Notes: a model not told the origin generated them from the letters alone. A DNA stretch of 64,000 bases from Sulfurimonas sp. (GCA_028044295.1 JAOFSE010000002.1:62001-126000); one strand, 5' to 3'; shown: positions 24,132 to 34,384, counted from the stretch's first letter. A program made the numbers and translations.

Positions 24132-24506
24132 ATGCCTACAATCAATCAATTGATACGTAATGAGCGTAAACGTGTGATTAAAAAATCAAAATCACCAGCT
24201 CTTGTATCGTGTCCACAACGTCGTGGTGTATGTACTCGTGTTTACACAACTACACCAAAAAAACCTAACTCGGCTTTAAGAAAAGTTGCAAAAGTTCGTT
24301 TAACTTCAGGTTTTGAAGTTATTTCTTATATCGGTGGTGAGGGTCATAACCTTCAAGAGCACTCAATCGTTCTTGTTCGTGGTGGTCGTATTAAAGATTT
24401 ACCTGGTGTTAAATATCACATCGTTCGTGGTGCGTTAGATACTGCTGGTGTTGCTAATCGTATGGTTGCTCGTTCTAAATACGGAACTAAGCGTCCTAAA
24501 AAATAG
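24132..24506 (+). CDS. rpsL: 30S ribosomal protein S12
   Basis: A 124-aa decoding-centre protein. The streptomycin-determining loops read [18 protein letters not shown] and [15 protein letters not shown], with the wild-type Lys residues, so a streptomycin-sensitive allele is expected. It has an AAAGGAA ribosome site. It is first gene of the rpsL-rpsG-fusA operon. Confidence 0.98.
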   Translation: MPTINQLIRNERKRVIKKSKSPALVSCPQRRGVCTRVYTTTPKKPNSALRKVAKVRLTSGFEVISYIGGEGHNLQEHSIVLVRGGRIKDLPGVKYHIVRGALDTAGVANRMVARSKYGTKRPKK

Positions 24507-24604
24507 TCATTATTGACAAATAGGCTTTAAAGCCAAATATTCAAGCTAGCTACAGGATTAATCTTTAGTGATTGATTTTGAGTAAATTTGAAAAAACAAA
24601 TTGA

Positions 24605-25090
<486 letters not shown>

Positions 25091-25101
25091 TCGGATAAGT
25101 T

Positions 25102-27192
25102 ATGGCAAGATCACATAAACTTAATGATGTAAGAAACATCGGTATCGCTGCACACATTGATGCAGGTAAAACAACAACAACTGAAAGAATTTTATTCTAC
25201 ACAGGTGTTGAGCATAAAATAGGTGAAGTACATGATGGTGCTGCAACTATGGACTGGATGGAGCAAGAGCAAGAGCGTGGTATTACAATTACTTCTGCTG
25301 CTACTACTTGTGAATGGGCTGGTAAACAGATCAATATTATTGATACTCCGGGCCACGTTGACTTCACTATTGAAGTTGAACGTTCTATGCGTGTACTTGA
25401 TGGTGCTGTTTCAGTATTCTGTGCTGTTGGTGGTGTTCAACCTCAATCAGAAACAGTTTGGAGACAAAGAAACCGTTATAAAGTTCCATCTATTGTTTTT
25501 GTTAACAAAATGGATAGAACTGGTGCAGACTTCTACGAAGTTGAGCGTCAAATTCGTGAGAGACTAAAAGGTAATCCAATGCCTTTTCAACTACCTATCG
25601 GTGCTGAAGCTGAATTCGAAGGTGTTGTTGATTTAGTTAAAATGAAAGAAATTGTTTGGGATGAAGACGCAGCAATGGGTTCTGCATACCATGAACAAGA
25701 TATTCGTGCTGACTTACAAGAAATTTCTGATGAGTATAGAGAAAAAATGCTTGAAACTCTTTCAGAAGTTGATGGTAACGAAGAGTTTGCTGAGAAATTC
25801 TTAGAAGGTGAAGAAATTTCACAAGAAGAGATTAAAGCAGCAATCAAATCAGCAACTATTGGTATGGCTGTTGTTCCAATGACTCCAGGTACTGCATTTA
25901 AAAACAAAGGTGTTCAAACTTTACTTGACGCTGTTGTTGATTACTTACCTTCACCAATCGAGTCACCTGCAATTACAGGTACTATGATGGATGATGAAGA
26001 AGTAGAAGTTGCAGTCCCTTCAACTGATGATGGTGATTTCGCTTCACTAGCATTCAAAATTATGACAGATCCATTTGTTGGTGTTCTAACATTTATCCGT
26101 GTTTATCGTGGTAAATTAGAAGCTGGTTCATTTGTTCACAACTCTACTAAAGATAAAAAAGAGAGAGTTGGTCGTATTGTTAAAATGCATGCTATCAAAC
26201 GTGAAGAAGTTAAAGAGATTTATGCAGGAGAAATCGGTGCAGTTGTTGGTCTTAAGTCAACTACTACTGGTGATACTCTTTGTAATGGTGAAGATAAAGT
26301 TGTTCTTGAGAGAATGGACTTCCCAGAGCCAGTTATCTCTGTTGCAGTTGAACCAAAAACTAAAGCGGATCAAGAAAAAATGGGTATTGCACTAAGTAAA
26401 CTAGCTGCTGAAGATCCATCTTTTAGAGTTCATACAGATGAGGAAACTGGTCAAACTATTATTTCAGGAATGGGTGAGTTACACCTTGAAATTCTTGTAG
26501 ATAGAATGAAAAGAGAATTCTCTGTTGAAGCTGAAGTTGGTGCTCCTCAGGTTTCTTACCGTGAGTCTATTAAAGACGAAGTTAACCAAGAGTACAAATA
26601 TGCTAAACAATCAGGTGGTCGTGGTCAATTTGGTCATGTTTACCTTACAATCAAGCCGGGTGATGCTGGAACTGGTTTTGTTTTCCATAACAACATTAAA
26701 GGTGGAGCAATTCCAAAAGAATTTATTCCTGCTGTTGAAAAAGGTTGTGCTGAGACAATGAACACTGGTGTTCTTGCTGGTTATCCTATGGAAGATGTTG
26801 ATGTTACTCTATATGATGGTTCATTTCACGATGTTGATTCAAATGAAATGGCATTTAAACTTGCTGCTTCAATGGGTTTCAAAGAGGGTTGTCGTAAAGC
26901 ACGTCCATCTATCTTAGAACCAATGATGAAAGTTGAAGTTGAAGTACCAGAAGAGAATATGGGTGATGTTATCGGTGACCTTAACCGTCGTCGTGGACAA
27001 GTTAACTCAATGGGTGACCGTTCTGGTAACAAAATTGTTGATGCACACGTACCTCTTTCTGAGATGTTCGGTTATTCAACTGACCTTCGTTCTGCTACTC
27101 AAGGTAGAGCAACTTACTCTATGGAATTTGATCACTATGCTGAAGTTCCTAAAAATGTTTCTGAAGAGATTCAGAAAAAGAGAAACGGTTAG
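25102..27192 (+). CDS. fusA: Elongation factor G
   Basis: A 696-aa translocation GTPase. G1 is [15 protein letters not shown], switch [12 protein letters not shown]4 VNKMDR, and the domain IV loop contains [11 protein letters not shown]. It moves tRNA and mRNA through the ribosome and helps recycling. It follows rpsG after 11 nt. It is the last gene of the str operon; no tuf follows. Confidence 0.98.
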   Translation: MARSHKLNDVRNIGIAAHIDAGKTTTTERILFYTGVEHKIGEVHDGAATMDWMEQEQERGITITSAATTCEWAGKQINIIDTPGHVDFTIEVERSMRVLDGAVSVFCAVGGVQPQSETVWRQRNRYKVPSIVFVNKMDRTGADFYEVERQIRERLKGNPMPFQLPIGAEAEFEGVVDLVKMKEIVWDEDAAMGSAYHEQDIRADLQEISDEYREKMLETLSEVDGNEEFAEKFLEGEEISQEEIKAAIKSATIGMAVVPMTPGTAFKNKGVQTLLDAVVDYLPSPIESPAITGTMMDDEEVEVAVPSTDDGDFASLAFKIMTDPFVGVLTFIRVYRGKLEAGSFVHNSTKDKKERVGRIVKMHAIKREEVKEIYAGEIGAVVGLKSTTTGDTLCNGEDKVVLERMDFPEPVISVAVEPKTKADQEKMGIALSKLAAEDPSFRVHTDEETGQTIISGMGELHLEILVDRMKREFSVEAEVGAPQVSYRESIKDEVNQEYKYAKQSGGRGQFGHVYLTIKPGDAGTGFVFHNNIKGGAIPKEFIPAVEKGCAETMNTGVLAGYPMEDVDVTLYDGSFHDVDSNEMAFKLAASMGFKEGCRKARPSILEPMMKVEVEVPEENMGDVIGDLNRRRGQVNSMGDRSGNKIVDAHVPLSEMFGYSTDLRSATQGRATYSMEFDHYAEVPKNVSEEIQKKRNG

Positions 27193-27206
27193 AAATAACT
27201 ATCTCT

Positions 27207-27233
27207 TTTATGCTTCCATTTTGGAAGCATAAA
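27207..27233 (+). terminator. fusA terminator hairpin
   Basis: An 11-bp perfect stem (27207-27217 with 27223-27233, arm TTTATGCTTCC) around a 5-nt loop, just after fusA and before a convergent gene. It could serve both strands. Confidence 0.7.
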
Positions 27234-27245
27234 GTTTAATAATTA

Positions 27246-27479
27246 CTACGATTTAATCTTTCTTTTTACTTTTACTAAAAACTTTATAATAAGTCTAACA
27301 ACTAAAATAACTGTATAAACTGCCGATGTCCATAGAAGTGGATGTAAGTAGTTTCCTTTTTCAATCATCATTTCTAATCTGGCTATAGGGCTAGTAAATA
27401 GGTCTGAATGTTGCAAAAATGCTAGCAACACTAACAATATCGTGAAATATAGGAGCTCAATTTTTATTTTCTTAATCAT
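27246..27479 (-). CDS. Small two-span membrane protein, unknown function
   Basis: A 77-aa protein with two predicted membrane helices (about 8-24 and 50-68) and a basic C-terminal tail (KFLVKVKRKIKS). No family recognised. The ATG at 27479 has no ribosome site but a TATAAT box lies exactly six bases upstream, the leaderless pattern seen for several genes here. It is convergent with fusA and divergent from the next gene. Confidence 0.6.
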   Translation of the reverse strand: MIKKIKIELLYFTILLVLLAFLQHSDLFTSPIARLEMMIEKGNYLHPLLWTSAVYTVILVVRLIIKFLVKVKRKIKS

Positions 27480-27485
27480 ATAGGA

Positions 27486-27491
27486 ATTATA
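27486..27491 (-). promoter_or_regulatory. -10 box, leaderless geometry, for the small membrane protein
   Basis: Minus-strand TATAAT, six bases (TCCTAT), then ATG at 27479. Confidence 0.45.
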
Positions 27492-27496
27492 ACTGC

Positions 27497-27502
27497 TATA
27501 AT
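27497..27502 (+). promoter_or_regulatory. -10 box for the 27531 gene
   Basis: TATAAT 28 nt before the ATG at 27531; that gene also has an AGGTTAATT ribosome site, so it carries a normal leader. It is divergent from the promoter at 27486-27491. Confidence 0.5.
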
Positions 27503-27530
27503 TAACAAAATAAAATTATCAGGTTAATTA

Positions 27531-28181
27531 ATGAAAACAATATTTAGTTTATTTCTTTTCTCTACACTTATATTTGCAAATAACCCTAAGGTATTTTCAT
27601 CTTTGGGTGATAGTATATATAATAACGTTGATGCAATTGATAACTTAAAGAACTTAACACAGTTCTCATATAAAAAAGATAAGATTCAAAAGTATGTTTC
27701 TGAAGTATCAGCGTTAAAAGAATTAGGTTTTATGATAGAAGCAAATAAAGAAAAAAATAGAGTTACAGAGTATTTAAAAAAAATAAGAAGTTTTAGTGAA
27801 ATTAATCAGTCTTACATTAGAGATGTTAGAATAAACTTTAAAGGTGCTATGAAGACAGATGATAATGATCTTTTTATGAATCTCTTGGAATCAGGTTTAG
27901 TAGATATTAATATGCATAAAAAAGAAATTTTAAACTACTATAAAAAGCATAATGATTTAAATGATACATTAGGCATAGTGTCAAAGGTAGTGATAGAAGA
28001 GAAAAAGAGATTAGAGTCTGTAAAGTCGGCGAGTAAAAATAAAAACTTATCAAAAATTCAAAGAATAAGAGCTAAAGACAAGGCAAAACAAGATGCTTTG
28101 AAAAAATCGCTTGAAGAAGAAGCAATTCGAAAAAAAATAGAGATTAGAAATAATCAAAAACAAGAATTGTCAAACAACTAA
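27531..28181 (+). CDS. Predicted periplasmic coiled-coil protein, unknown function
   Basis: A 216-aa protein with a signal peptide (MKTIFSLFLFSTLIFA). The rest is mostly helical and charged; residues about 165-216 are a Lys/Glu-rich coiled coil (RAKDKAKQDALKKSLEEEA). No enzyme motif seen. It overlaps the end of convergent bpt by 4 nt. Confidence 0.65.
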   Translation: MKTIFSLFLFSTLIFANNPKVFSSLGDSIYNNVDAIDNLKNLTQFSYKKDKIQKYVSEVSALKELGFMIEANKEKNRVTEYLKKIRSFSEINQSYIRDVRINFKGAMKTDDNDLFMNLLESGLVDINMHKKEILNYYKKHNDLNDTLGIVSKVVIEEKKRLESVKSASKNKNLSKIQRIRAKDKAKQDALKKSLEEEAIRKKIEIRNNQKQELSNN

Positions 28182-28903
28182 CTATCTAAGTTATACCAAA
28201 CATATTCTTGATCAAGCTCTGGTTGTCCCTCTAAAGTATAGTAAGGTTTATATTGTGCTTTGTATGACAAAGATGGACAGTCTTCTACATAGTAGCCTAG
28301 ATAGATCCACCTTTTGTTTGATTTTTGTGCAAAAGTTATTTGATTATATAGCGATAACTTCCCTAATGATAGATGTGTATAATCAGGATCATAGTAAAAA
28401 TATATAGATGATACACCATCTTCTAAAATATCTACTAAGTCAACAGCTATTAGCTTGTCATTTTCATAATATAAAATCTCATAACCAAACTCATTATGCG
28501 CATCTACAAAAGATGAGTAGTAGCTTCTTGGAGTTACAGGAGTATGTTCCCATGACCTTTTATCTTTCATATATAGATGGTACTTTTCAAACAATTCAAG
28601 ATGCTCTTGACTCATCGATGGTCTTTGTATGTATGACTCTAAATGTTGGGCTTTTTTTATAACTCTTCTTTGTGACTTTGAGAATTTAAAGTTGTCTACA
28701 TCTATTTTTATACTTTGACACTCAATACATGTAGCACATGTTGGACGAAAATACATCTTTCCAAATCTTCTATAGCCTCTTTCAATTAACTCTTGGCATT
28801 GTAAAGTGGAACAGTCATTGATGATTTTATAGTGTGTAGTTTGCTCTTTATTATCAAGGTAAGAACATTTGTCATCTAGAGTAAATTCTTTAAGTATATT
28901 CAT
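28178..28903 (-). CDS. bpt: Aspartate/glutamate leucyltransferase (Bpt, N-end rule)
   Basis: A 241-aa aminoacyl-tRNA-protein transferase of the ATE/Bpt family. It carries ELIERGYRRFGKMYFRPTC followed by a Cys-rich ATCIECQS segment, and the C-terminal GNAT-like part with SSIYFYYDPDY and YLGYYVEDCPSLSYKA. Such enzymes add Leu (Bpt) or Arg to proteins with acidic N-terminal residues and mark them for ClpAP-ClpS degradation. Choice of leucyl over arginyl transfer is by family analogy in bacteria. Confidence 0.85.
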   Translation of the reverse strand: MNILKEFTLDDKCSYLDNKEQTTHYKIINDCSTLQCQELIERGYRRFGKMYFRPTCATCIECQSIKIDVDNFKFSKSQRRVIKKAQHLESYIQRPSMSQEHLELFEKYHLYMKDKRSWEHTPVTPRSYYSSFVDAHNEFGYEILYYENDKLIAVDLVDILEDGVSSIYFYYDPDYTHLSLGKLSLYNQITFAQKSNKRWIYLGYYVEDCPSLSYKAQYKPYYTLEGQPELDQEYVWYNLDS

Positions 28904-28916
28904 ATGCGAAGTTTGA

Positions 28917-28922
28917 CATAAT
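28917..28922 (+). promoter_or_regulatory. -10-like box CATAAT, leaderless geometry, for the 28930 gene
   Basis: CATAAT, seven bases, then the ATG at 28930; no ribosome site present. Confidence 0.35.
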
Positions 28923-28929
28923 TTACTTT

Positions 28930-29259
28930 ATGAAAGAATTATTTTTAACACATAAAACATTAATCTTTAGAACAGTTGGCTCAATTATGCTTTTAGTTGG
29001 ATTTGTTACCTATTTTTGGGTTACTCCAAAAGAGGGTTTGTCTCAAAATGAGATAGCAGCTGCAAATGTAGCAAGAATGGAAGCACGAACAGCAGGTGGG
29101 AGTGGAAGTTCTAAAAAGAAAACGGGGTCTAGTAGCTCTAAAATTTTAGAAGAATTGAAAAATACTCAAAAGAAACAAGTTCAGTATTTGATGATAATAA
29201 CAATAATTTTAGGCAGTGGATTCTTAGGGTATAGCTTTATTAAGAAAAAAGAGGATTAA
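28930..29259 (+). CDS. Small protein with two membrane helices and a Ser/Gly/Lys linker
   Basis: A 109-aa protein. A helix at about 13-31 and another at about 85-102 flank a linker with a low-complexity Gly/Ser/Lys stretch ([16 protein letters not shown]). No family recognised. It overlaps the end of convergent prfB by 4 nt. Confidence 0.55.
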   Translation: MKELFLTHKTLIFRTVGSIMLLVGFVTYFWVTPKEGLSQNEIAAANVARMEARTAGGSGSSKKKTGSSSSKILEELKNTQKKQVQYLMIITIILGSGFLGYSFIKKKED

Positions 29260-30353
29260 GCTCTATTTTGAGAGATTAATACACCTTCTATCATTTTATC
29301 AATATCGCCATCAAGTATTCCTGTCACATTAGAGTAAGCTTCATTACTTCTAGTATCTTTCACTTGTTGATATGGCTGCATAACATATGATCTTATTTGA
29401 TGTCCCCAACCAATTTCACTTTTGGCTATTCCAGCAGTTTCAGCTTTTTTAGCTTCTAATTCCAACTCATATAGACGAGACTTCATCATTTTCATGGCAG
29501 TTGCTTTATTTTTATGCTGACTTCTGTCATTTTGACACTGTACAACAACACCAGTCTCTATATGTGTAAGACGTATCGCTGATTCTGTTTTATTTACATG
29601 CTGACCACCGGCACCACTTGAACGATATGTGTCAATCCTTAAGTCTTTATCTTCTAGAGTTATATTTATATTATCATCTACTTCAGGTGAAACCATTACT
29701 GAGCTAAATGAAGTATGCCTTTTTGCATTAGAATCAAATGGAGATATTCGAACAAGTCTATGAATTCCATTTTCAACCTTGAGGTATCCGTAGGCATTCT
29801 CACCTTTTATAAGAATAGATACATCTTTTATACCTGCTTCATCACCAACTTGGTAATCAAGTACTTCAACTTTAAACCCACGTCTTTCAGCCCAACGCTT
29901 GTACATACGTAGTAACATCTCAGCCCAATCTTGACTCTCTGTTCCACCAGCACCTGGATGAATTGATAAAATAGCATTATTAGAATCCATCTCTTCACTT
30001 AGAAGAACTTCAAGCTCCATGTTTAATATCTGTTGTTCTAACTCCTGGGCACCATCAAAACACTCACTTATAGAGTCTTCATCTTCTTCCTCTTTAGCCA
30101 TTTCATATAACTCTTTTGCATCAACTATTGCTTCTTTCGCGATATTGTATTTGTCTAGTTTTCTTTCACACTGAGTTTTTTCTTTTTGAATTGTTGCAGC
30201 ATTTGAAGCATCATTCCAAAAATCTTGGTCATTTTCTAATACTTCTATTTCATCAAGTCTTGCTTGAAGTTTATCAGGTTCAACAACTCCTGTAATATTA
30301 TCCATTTTAAGTGTTAAATTTTTTAAAAGTTCTGTGTACTCGTAATTATCCAT
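29256..30353 (-). CDS. prfB: Peptide chain release factor 2
   Basis: A 365-aa class I release factor reading UGA and UAA. The codon-recognition tripeptide SPF is in [13 protein letters not shown] and the catalytic GGQ in [14 protein letters not shown]. The frame is continuous from the ATG through residue 30, where E. coli prfB has its in-frame UGA and +1 shift, so the autoregulatory programmed frameshift is absent. It is divergent from panC with the panC promoter between. Confidence 0.96.
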   Translation of the reverse strand: MDNYEYTELLKNLTLKMDNITGVVEPDKLQARLDEIEVLENDQDFWNDASNAATIQKEKTQCERKLDKYNIAKEAIVDAKELYEMAKEEEDEDSISECFDGAQELEQQILNMELEVLLSEEMDSNNAILSIHPGAGGTESQDWAEMLLRMYKRWAERRGFKVEVLDYQVGDEAGIKDVSILIKGENAYGYLKVENGIHRLVRISPFDSNAKRHTSFSSVMVSPEVDDNINITLEDKDLRIDTYRSSGAGGQHVNKTESAIRLTHIETGVVVQCQNDRSQHKNKATAMKMMKSRLYELELEAKKAETAGIAKSEIGWGHQIRSYVMQPYQQVKDTRSNEAYSNVTGILDGDIDKMIEGVLISQNRA

Positions 30354-30371
30354 AAATTAAATCCAATATTG

Positions 30372-30377
30372 TATAAT
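30372..30377 (+). promoter_or_regulatory. -10 promoter box for panC
   Basis: TATAAT 27 nt before the panC ATG at 30405 and 18 nt from the divergent prfB start. Confidence 0.5.
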
Positions 30378-30404
30378 TATGATTATATTAAACATAGGCT
30401 TAAA

Positions 30405-31226
30405 ATGAAGATTATTTCAAATCCTTTAGAGTTAAAAGAGTACCTACATGTAGTAAAGGGTCCCGTTGGTTTTGTTCCGACTATGGGCGCTTTACATGAA
30501 GGTCATATATCACTTATAAAAAAGGCTAGAGAAGAGAATGATTTTGTTGTTGTTTCTATCTTTTTAAATCCTACGCAGTTTTTAAAAGGTGAAGATTTAG
30601 ACTCTTACCCTAAAAAAGATGATGCAGATAAAAAGATATGTGAGATGAGTGGCATTGATGTTCTGTTCTTTCCACAGGTAGATGATGTTTATTGTAGAGA
30701 CGAAGTGACTTTAAATGCTCCAAATGTAAGAGGGTTCGTTTTAGAGGGTAACAGTCGTCCATCACACTTTAACGGTGTTTTAACAGTAGTTATGAAGCTC
30801 TTAAACATAGTTTCACCTACTCGTGCATACTTTGGTAAAAAAGATGCACAACAACTAAACTTGATATCATTAATGGTAAAGCAATTATTTATGAGTGTAG
30901 AGATAGTTCCTGTAGATACAATTCGAGATAGTGATGGCTTAGCACTAAGTAGTAGAAATGCTTATTTGTCAAAAGCCGAAAGAGTAGAAGCACTTAAAAT
31001 ATCATCTTCTTTATATAGAGCAGGATCATTAGTTAGTAAAAACATACTTGAAACTGATGAGATAAAAAAAGAGATGAGAGAGACACTAGATGGATTAGAA
31101 ATATTTTATGTAGAGATACTTAACCGTGATTTTGAACAATTACTACATGTAGAACTTGGAAATACAGTTATATTAGTGGAGGTTAAGGTCGGTAACACCC
31201 GCTTGCTCGATAACATTTGGCTTTAG
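30405..31226 (+). CDS. panC: Pantothenate synthetase
   Basis: A 273-aa enzyme that joins pantoate and beta-alanine with ATP, the last step of vitamin B5 synthesis. It shows FVPTMGALHEGHISLIKKA (HIGH-type motif), FLNPTQF, YFGKKDAQQL and DGLALSSRNAYLS. I take the ATG at 30405, with AGG upstream and the family start MKIISNPLELKEYL; the open frame from 30369 is 12 codons longer and overlaps the promoter. Two exact CTACATGTAG palindromes lie inside, at 30444 and 31143. The last 54 nt overlap convergent ftsI. Confidence 0.95.
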   Translation: MKIISNPLELKEYLHVVKGPVGFVPTMGALHEGHISLIKKAREENDFVVVSIFLNPTQFLKGEDLDSYPKKDDADKKICEMSGIDVLFFPQVDDVYCRDEVTLNAPNVRGFVLEGNSRPSHFNGVLTVVMKLLNIVSPTRAYFGKKDAQQLNLISLMVKQLFMSVEIVPVDTIRDSDGLALSSRNAYLSKAERVEALKISSSLYRAGSLVSKNILETDEIKKEMRETLDGLEIFYVEILNRDFEQLLHVELGNTVILVEVKVGNTRLLDNIWL

Positions 31227-32972
31227 AGGAGTAAGGTAACCTTCTTCAACCATAATATCAACTGCCTTTTTAAAGACAGGCACAGAAGTTTGGGCTGCAA
31301 ACTGACTTTTCTTTGGTTCAACAACTACCACACCTATAGAGTATTTACTCTTTTTATCATTTGCAAATCCTGCAAAAGCTGTGTTGTAACGTCTTACATA
31401 TTTACCTTTTTCAACAATGTGTGCAGTTCCAGTTTTACCACCTATTATTAAACCATCTGTCTTAGCTTTTATACCAGTACCTTGGTTGACTGTTTTTACA
31501 AGAATCTTTTTCATTCTTGAAGCTGTCGCAGTTTTGATGATTTGAGGTGATTCATCATTTTCTATTTTTGTTTCTCTATTGTAGCTATCTATAAAATTAT
31601 TTATAATTCTTGGAGTAACCATACGTCCATTGTTATTAAATACACTATATGCACGAACTACTTGCATAAGGTTAGCATGCATACCATATCCATATGAACA
31701 AGTTGCTTTGTAAATTTCATTGTTTAATCTGTTTGCACTAGGAATTGATCCTGCTTTTTCATATATAAGATCAGGTGTAGACTTTTTTGAAAAGCCAAAG
31801 CGAATTAGACCTTCATTAAACTCATCCCCTGTAAGTTTCTGTGCAAGTTGAGCAATACCAATATTTGATGAGTGTACTATTACATTTTCAGCGGAAAGCC
31901 AGTCAAACTCATGTTCATCTGTGATAACTTTTTTACCTATTTTAAATCTACCATTATGGCCATTCACTAAATCATAAGGGTTTATAAGACCTTTATCTAA
32001 AAGGAGAGCAAATGTCACAGTCTTTATAACGCTTCCTGGCTCAAAGCTGTACTCAATCATTCCAGAGTTTAAAGATGGATAATCACTTCTTTTGATTTTC
32101 TTTGGTAAGAATCTGTTTGAGCTAGCCATAGATAGAACCTTACCACTCTTTGAATCCATAATTGCAATCATTATTTGTTTTGCACGTAATTCTTCTTTCA
32201 TTGAGTCTAACATTTTCTCTATTCTTATTTGAAGAGATATCGGAATGGTAAGTTTGATATCTAAACCATTTATATTTGGTTTTGAAAAGCTATCTCTATT
32301 AAGTATTATGTAGCTATTTACATCACGAGGACCACGGCGTAATTCATCTTGTTTTGCACTAAGTTCATTTTCGAATCTTTTTTCTAAACCTTTTACACCT
32401 TTTATATATGTATAGCCTTGCTCTTCAATCTTATGTGGATAACCAATTATAGGTGTTAGAAGGTCTCCATAAGGGTATTCTCTACTTTCTCCACTCTCAA
32501 TTATGCTTAGACCATGTAGAGTTGTTCGTCCTGTTCTCTTGTTTTTTCTCTCGACAAAAACCTTATATCTTCTAAGTTCATAAGCTAATTTTTTCAGGTA
32601 CTGAGCTCTTTTTTGAGGAATGTTATAGCTAAGAACTACAACACCTTTTCTTTTGGATAATTTTTTTTCTATTGTCTTAGAGTCTATTCCTGAGTAGATA
32701 CAAAAAAGTTCAATGAAGAGTTCTCTTTTTTGTGGGTCTATATAATGAGTATTTACTATGGCTTTATAAAGTTTTTTAGTAGTTGCTATATGAAAGCCAT
32801 CAGCGCTTATGATTGAGCCACGCACAGATTTTGAGTTATCTTGAGAATATAGTGAGGGGAGGTGACGGGATTTCACTGTTGTGATAAGTATTGCGACTAA
32901 AAAAACCAAAAAGCCAAGAGTGATAAGAGAGTATAGAAGAAATATCTTCTTGCTTTTGTTTTGGTTTATCAT
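31173..32972 (-). CDS. ftsI: Penicillin-binding protein, FtsI/PBP2b-type septal transpeptidase
   Basis: A 599-aa class B PBP that cross-links septal peptidoglycan with FtsW. It has one N-terminal membrane helix (about 9-30), the dimerisation domain with SVRGSIISADG, and the transpeptidase domain with EPGSVIKTVT (nucleophile Ser), SSN in VIVHSSNIG and KTG in IGGKTGTAHI. It lies directly behind fliE (7 nt), the same order I recall in Campylobacter jejuni. A TATAAT box six bases before its ATG, overlapping the fliE stop, suggests an independent leaderless promoter. It overlaps panC by 54 nt at the 3' end. Confidence 0.93.
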   Translation of the reverse strand: MINQNKSKKIFLLYSLITLGFLVFLVAILITTVKSRHLPSLYSQDNSKSVRGSIISADGFHIATTKKLYKAIVNTHYIDPQKRELFIELFCIYSGIDSKTIEKKLSKRKGVVVLSYNIPQKRAQYLKKLAYELRRYKVFVERKNKRTGRTTLHGLSIIESGESREYPYGDLLTPIIGYPHKIEEQGYTYIKGVKGLEKRFENELSAKQDELRRGPRDVNSYIILNRDSFSKPNINGLDIKLTIPISLQIRIEKMLDSMKEELRAKQIMIAIMDSKSGKVLSMASSNRFLPKKIKRSDYPSLNSGMIEYSFEPGSVIKTVTFALLLDKGLINPYDLVNGHNGRFKIGKKVITDEHEFDWLSAENVIVHSSNIGIAQLAQKLTGDEFNEGLIRFGFSKKSTPDLIYEKAGSIPSANRLNNEIYKATCSYGYGMHANLMQVVRAYSVFNNNGRMVTPRIINNFIDSYNRETKIENDESPQIIKTATASRMKKILVKTVNQGTGIKAKTDGLIIGGKTGTAHIVEKGKYVRRYNTAFAGFANDKKSKYSIGVVVVEPKKSQFAAQTSVPVFKKAVDIMVEEGYLTPLKPNVIEQAGVTDLNLH

Positions 32973-32978
32973 ACAGGA

Positions 32979-32984
32979 ATTATA
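32979..32984 (-). promoter_or_regulatory. -10 box for ftsI formed by the fliE stop codon
   Basis: Minus-strand TATAAT includes the fliE TAA stop (32980-32982); six bases later comes the ftsI ATG at 32972. Confidence 0.45.
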
Positions 32985-33282
32985 ACTGAGTTCTTCCTAA
33001 TTCTTTATAAGCGTTTAGTGCTTTGTTTCTAATTTCTAGCATAAGTTTCATACTAGTCTCAGCTTTTCCAATTGCAAGAGCAGCTTGATGTAGGTCTTTT
33101 ACTTGACCAGTGGCCATATCAGCTACAGCTAATTCACTCTTTTCTTGAATTTCATTTACTTCATTTAGCGCTGACTTAAGATGGCTTGCAAAAGCTTCAC
33201 CACCAGCTTGCTCTACTTTATTTTTTTGTTTTAAAAGTTCGGCCGTTGAACCGATACCATTAATTTTTCCAAATTCACTCAT
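32980..33282 (-). CDS. fliE: Flagellar hook-basal body protein FliE
   Basis: A 100-aa protein that joins the MS ring to the rod. It shows the family core EAFASHLKSALNEVNEIQ, the C-terminal half DLHQAALAIGKAETSMKLML and the helix ending RNKALNAYKELGRTQL. It is the third gene of flgB-flgC-fliE. Confidence 0.95.
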   Translation of the reverse strand: MSEFGKINGIGSTAELLKQKNKVEQAGGEAFASHLKSALNEVNEIQEKSELAVADMATGQVKDLHQAALAIGKAETSMKLMLEIRNKALNAYKELGRTQL

Positions 33283-33299
33283 AATTCATACTCTCTTTA

Positions 33300-33794
33300 T
33301 TACTGCAATAATGAAATCGCAGAATTTGCCATATTTTTAGCACTCTCAAAAGCAGCAACATTTGCTTGATAAGAACGTGTTGCTTCTACTAAATCGGCCA
33401 TTTCGATAACAGGATTAATGTTTGGATACGCAACATAACCATTTGCATCTGCATCTGGATGGGCTGGATCAAACTTCATCTTAGGTTCTCGATCATCACG
33501 AGAAATCTTATCTACTACTACACTCATTATAGCAGGATTTACTTTTTTTCCAAAATCACCTTCATCTAAAGGGTCCGCATATTTAGCTGAATTTGTCATT
33601 TTGTTTAGTGCTTGGTTAAACTGTTGGTTAAAGTCAATAGCTTTGAAAACTACTTCTTTTCTTCTATATGGTCCACCTTCATCAGTTCTTGTTGTTTGGG
33701 CATTTGCAATGTTTTGTGAAATAGTATTTACACGAACACGTTGCGCACTTAAGCCATAGCCACTAATGTCAAAACTATTTAAAAAATTACTCAT
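33300..33794 (-). CDS. flgC: Flagellar basal-body rod protein FlgC
   Basis: A 164-aa proximal rod protein with the N-terminal rod motif DISGYGLSAQRVRVNTISQN and C-terminal MADLVEATRSYQANVAAFES. Both end helices form the coiled coil of the rod. It lies 4 nt after flgB, so is co-translated. Confidence 0.96.
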   Translation of the reverse strand: MSNFLNSFDISGYGLSAQRVRVNTISQNIANAQTTRTDEGGPYRRKEVVFKAIDFNQQFNQALNKMTNSAKYADPLDEGDFGKKVNPAIMSVVVDKISRDDREPKMKFDPAHPDADANGYVAYPNINPVIEMADLVEATRSYQANVAAFESAKNMANSAISLLQ

Positions 33795-33798
33795 TATC

Positions 33799-34227
33799 TT
33801 AGTTCACTTTCTGTGATGCTTCAATCACACTCTTAAATATAGCTGCAGATTTTTTACCTGTGTTAATTACAGCGTTGAACATAACAGAGTTTTTACTCAT
33901 TTCAGTTGTTTCAACATCTAAATCAACAGAGTTTCCATCATTTCTTGCCATATGTCCATCTCTAAAGTATACAGTTGGTTTGTATGAGACATTCTCATTT
34001 TTAAATGCAATATGTGCACCATCCGTCTGAGCCATCTCTAAATGTTTTGTATTATCTAAAATTTTATCTTTCTCGTGAGCAAGATAATCTTCAAAACGAA
34101 CATCTCTAGGTTTGTAAAAAGGAGTATCAGCATTAGCAATGTTTGAAGATATCATGTCTTGACGCATAGCTCTATAATCTAGGGCTTTAGCAAGTAATCC
34201 ATGGGTTCTTGATATCTCTATACTCAT
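33799..34227 (-). CDS. flgB: Flagellar basal-body rod protein FlgB
   Basis: A 142-aa rod protein with LDYRAMRQDMISSNIANADT and KPRDVRFEDYLA near the N terminus and the C-terminal helix NSVMFNAVINTGKKSAA. It is the first gene of the flgB-flgC-fliE(-ftsI) unit, with an AAAAAGGATTATC ribosome site and a predicted sigma-54 promoter about 40 nt upstream. Confidence 0.96.
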   Translation of the reverse strand: MSIEISRTHGLLAKALDYRAMRQDMISSNIANADTPFYKPRDVRFEDYLAHEKDKILDNTKHLEMAQTDGAHIAFKNENVSYKPTVYFRDGHMARNDGNSVDLDVETTEMSKNSVMFNAVINTGKKSAAIFKSVIEASQKVN

Positions 34228-34266
34228 GATAATCCTTTTTGAAATTTATATATTTAATAGTCATAA

Positions 34267-34282
34267 GCAAATAAAGTACCAA
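34267..34282 (-). promoter_or_regulatory. Predicted sigma-54 promoter of flgB-flgC-fliE
   Basis: On the minus strand TTGGTACTTTATTTGC gives the -24 GG and -12 GC separated by exactly 10 nt, matching the RpoN consensus except for T in place of C in GGCAC. Expected start is near 34255, 28 nt before flgB. RpoN control of rod genes is established in Campylobacter. Confidence 0.72.
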
Positions 34283-34384
34283 TAGTATTAGATGTAATAT
34301 TTAAGCATTTTTTAATATGACTTGATAGATAATGTTTACTAAGGTTACCAGAGTAGCCCAATTTTTTAATTACAAGGAGTTCTT

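Noticed and set aside
30240-30353. Programmed +1 frameshift in prfB
   Set aside because: The frame is continuous from the ATG and no in-frame TGA is present in the first 40 codons.
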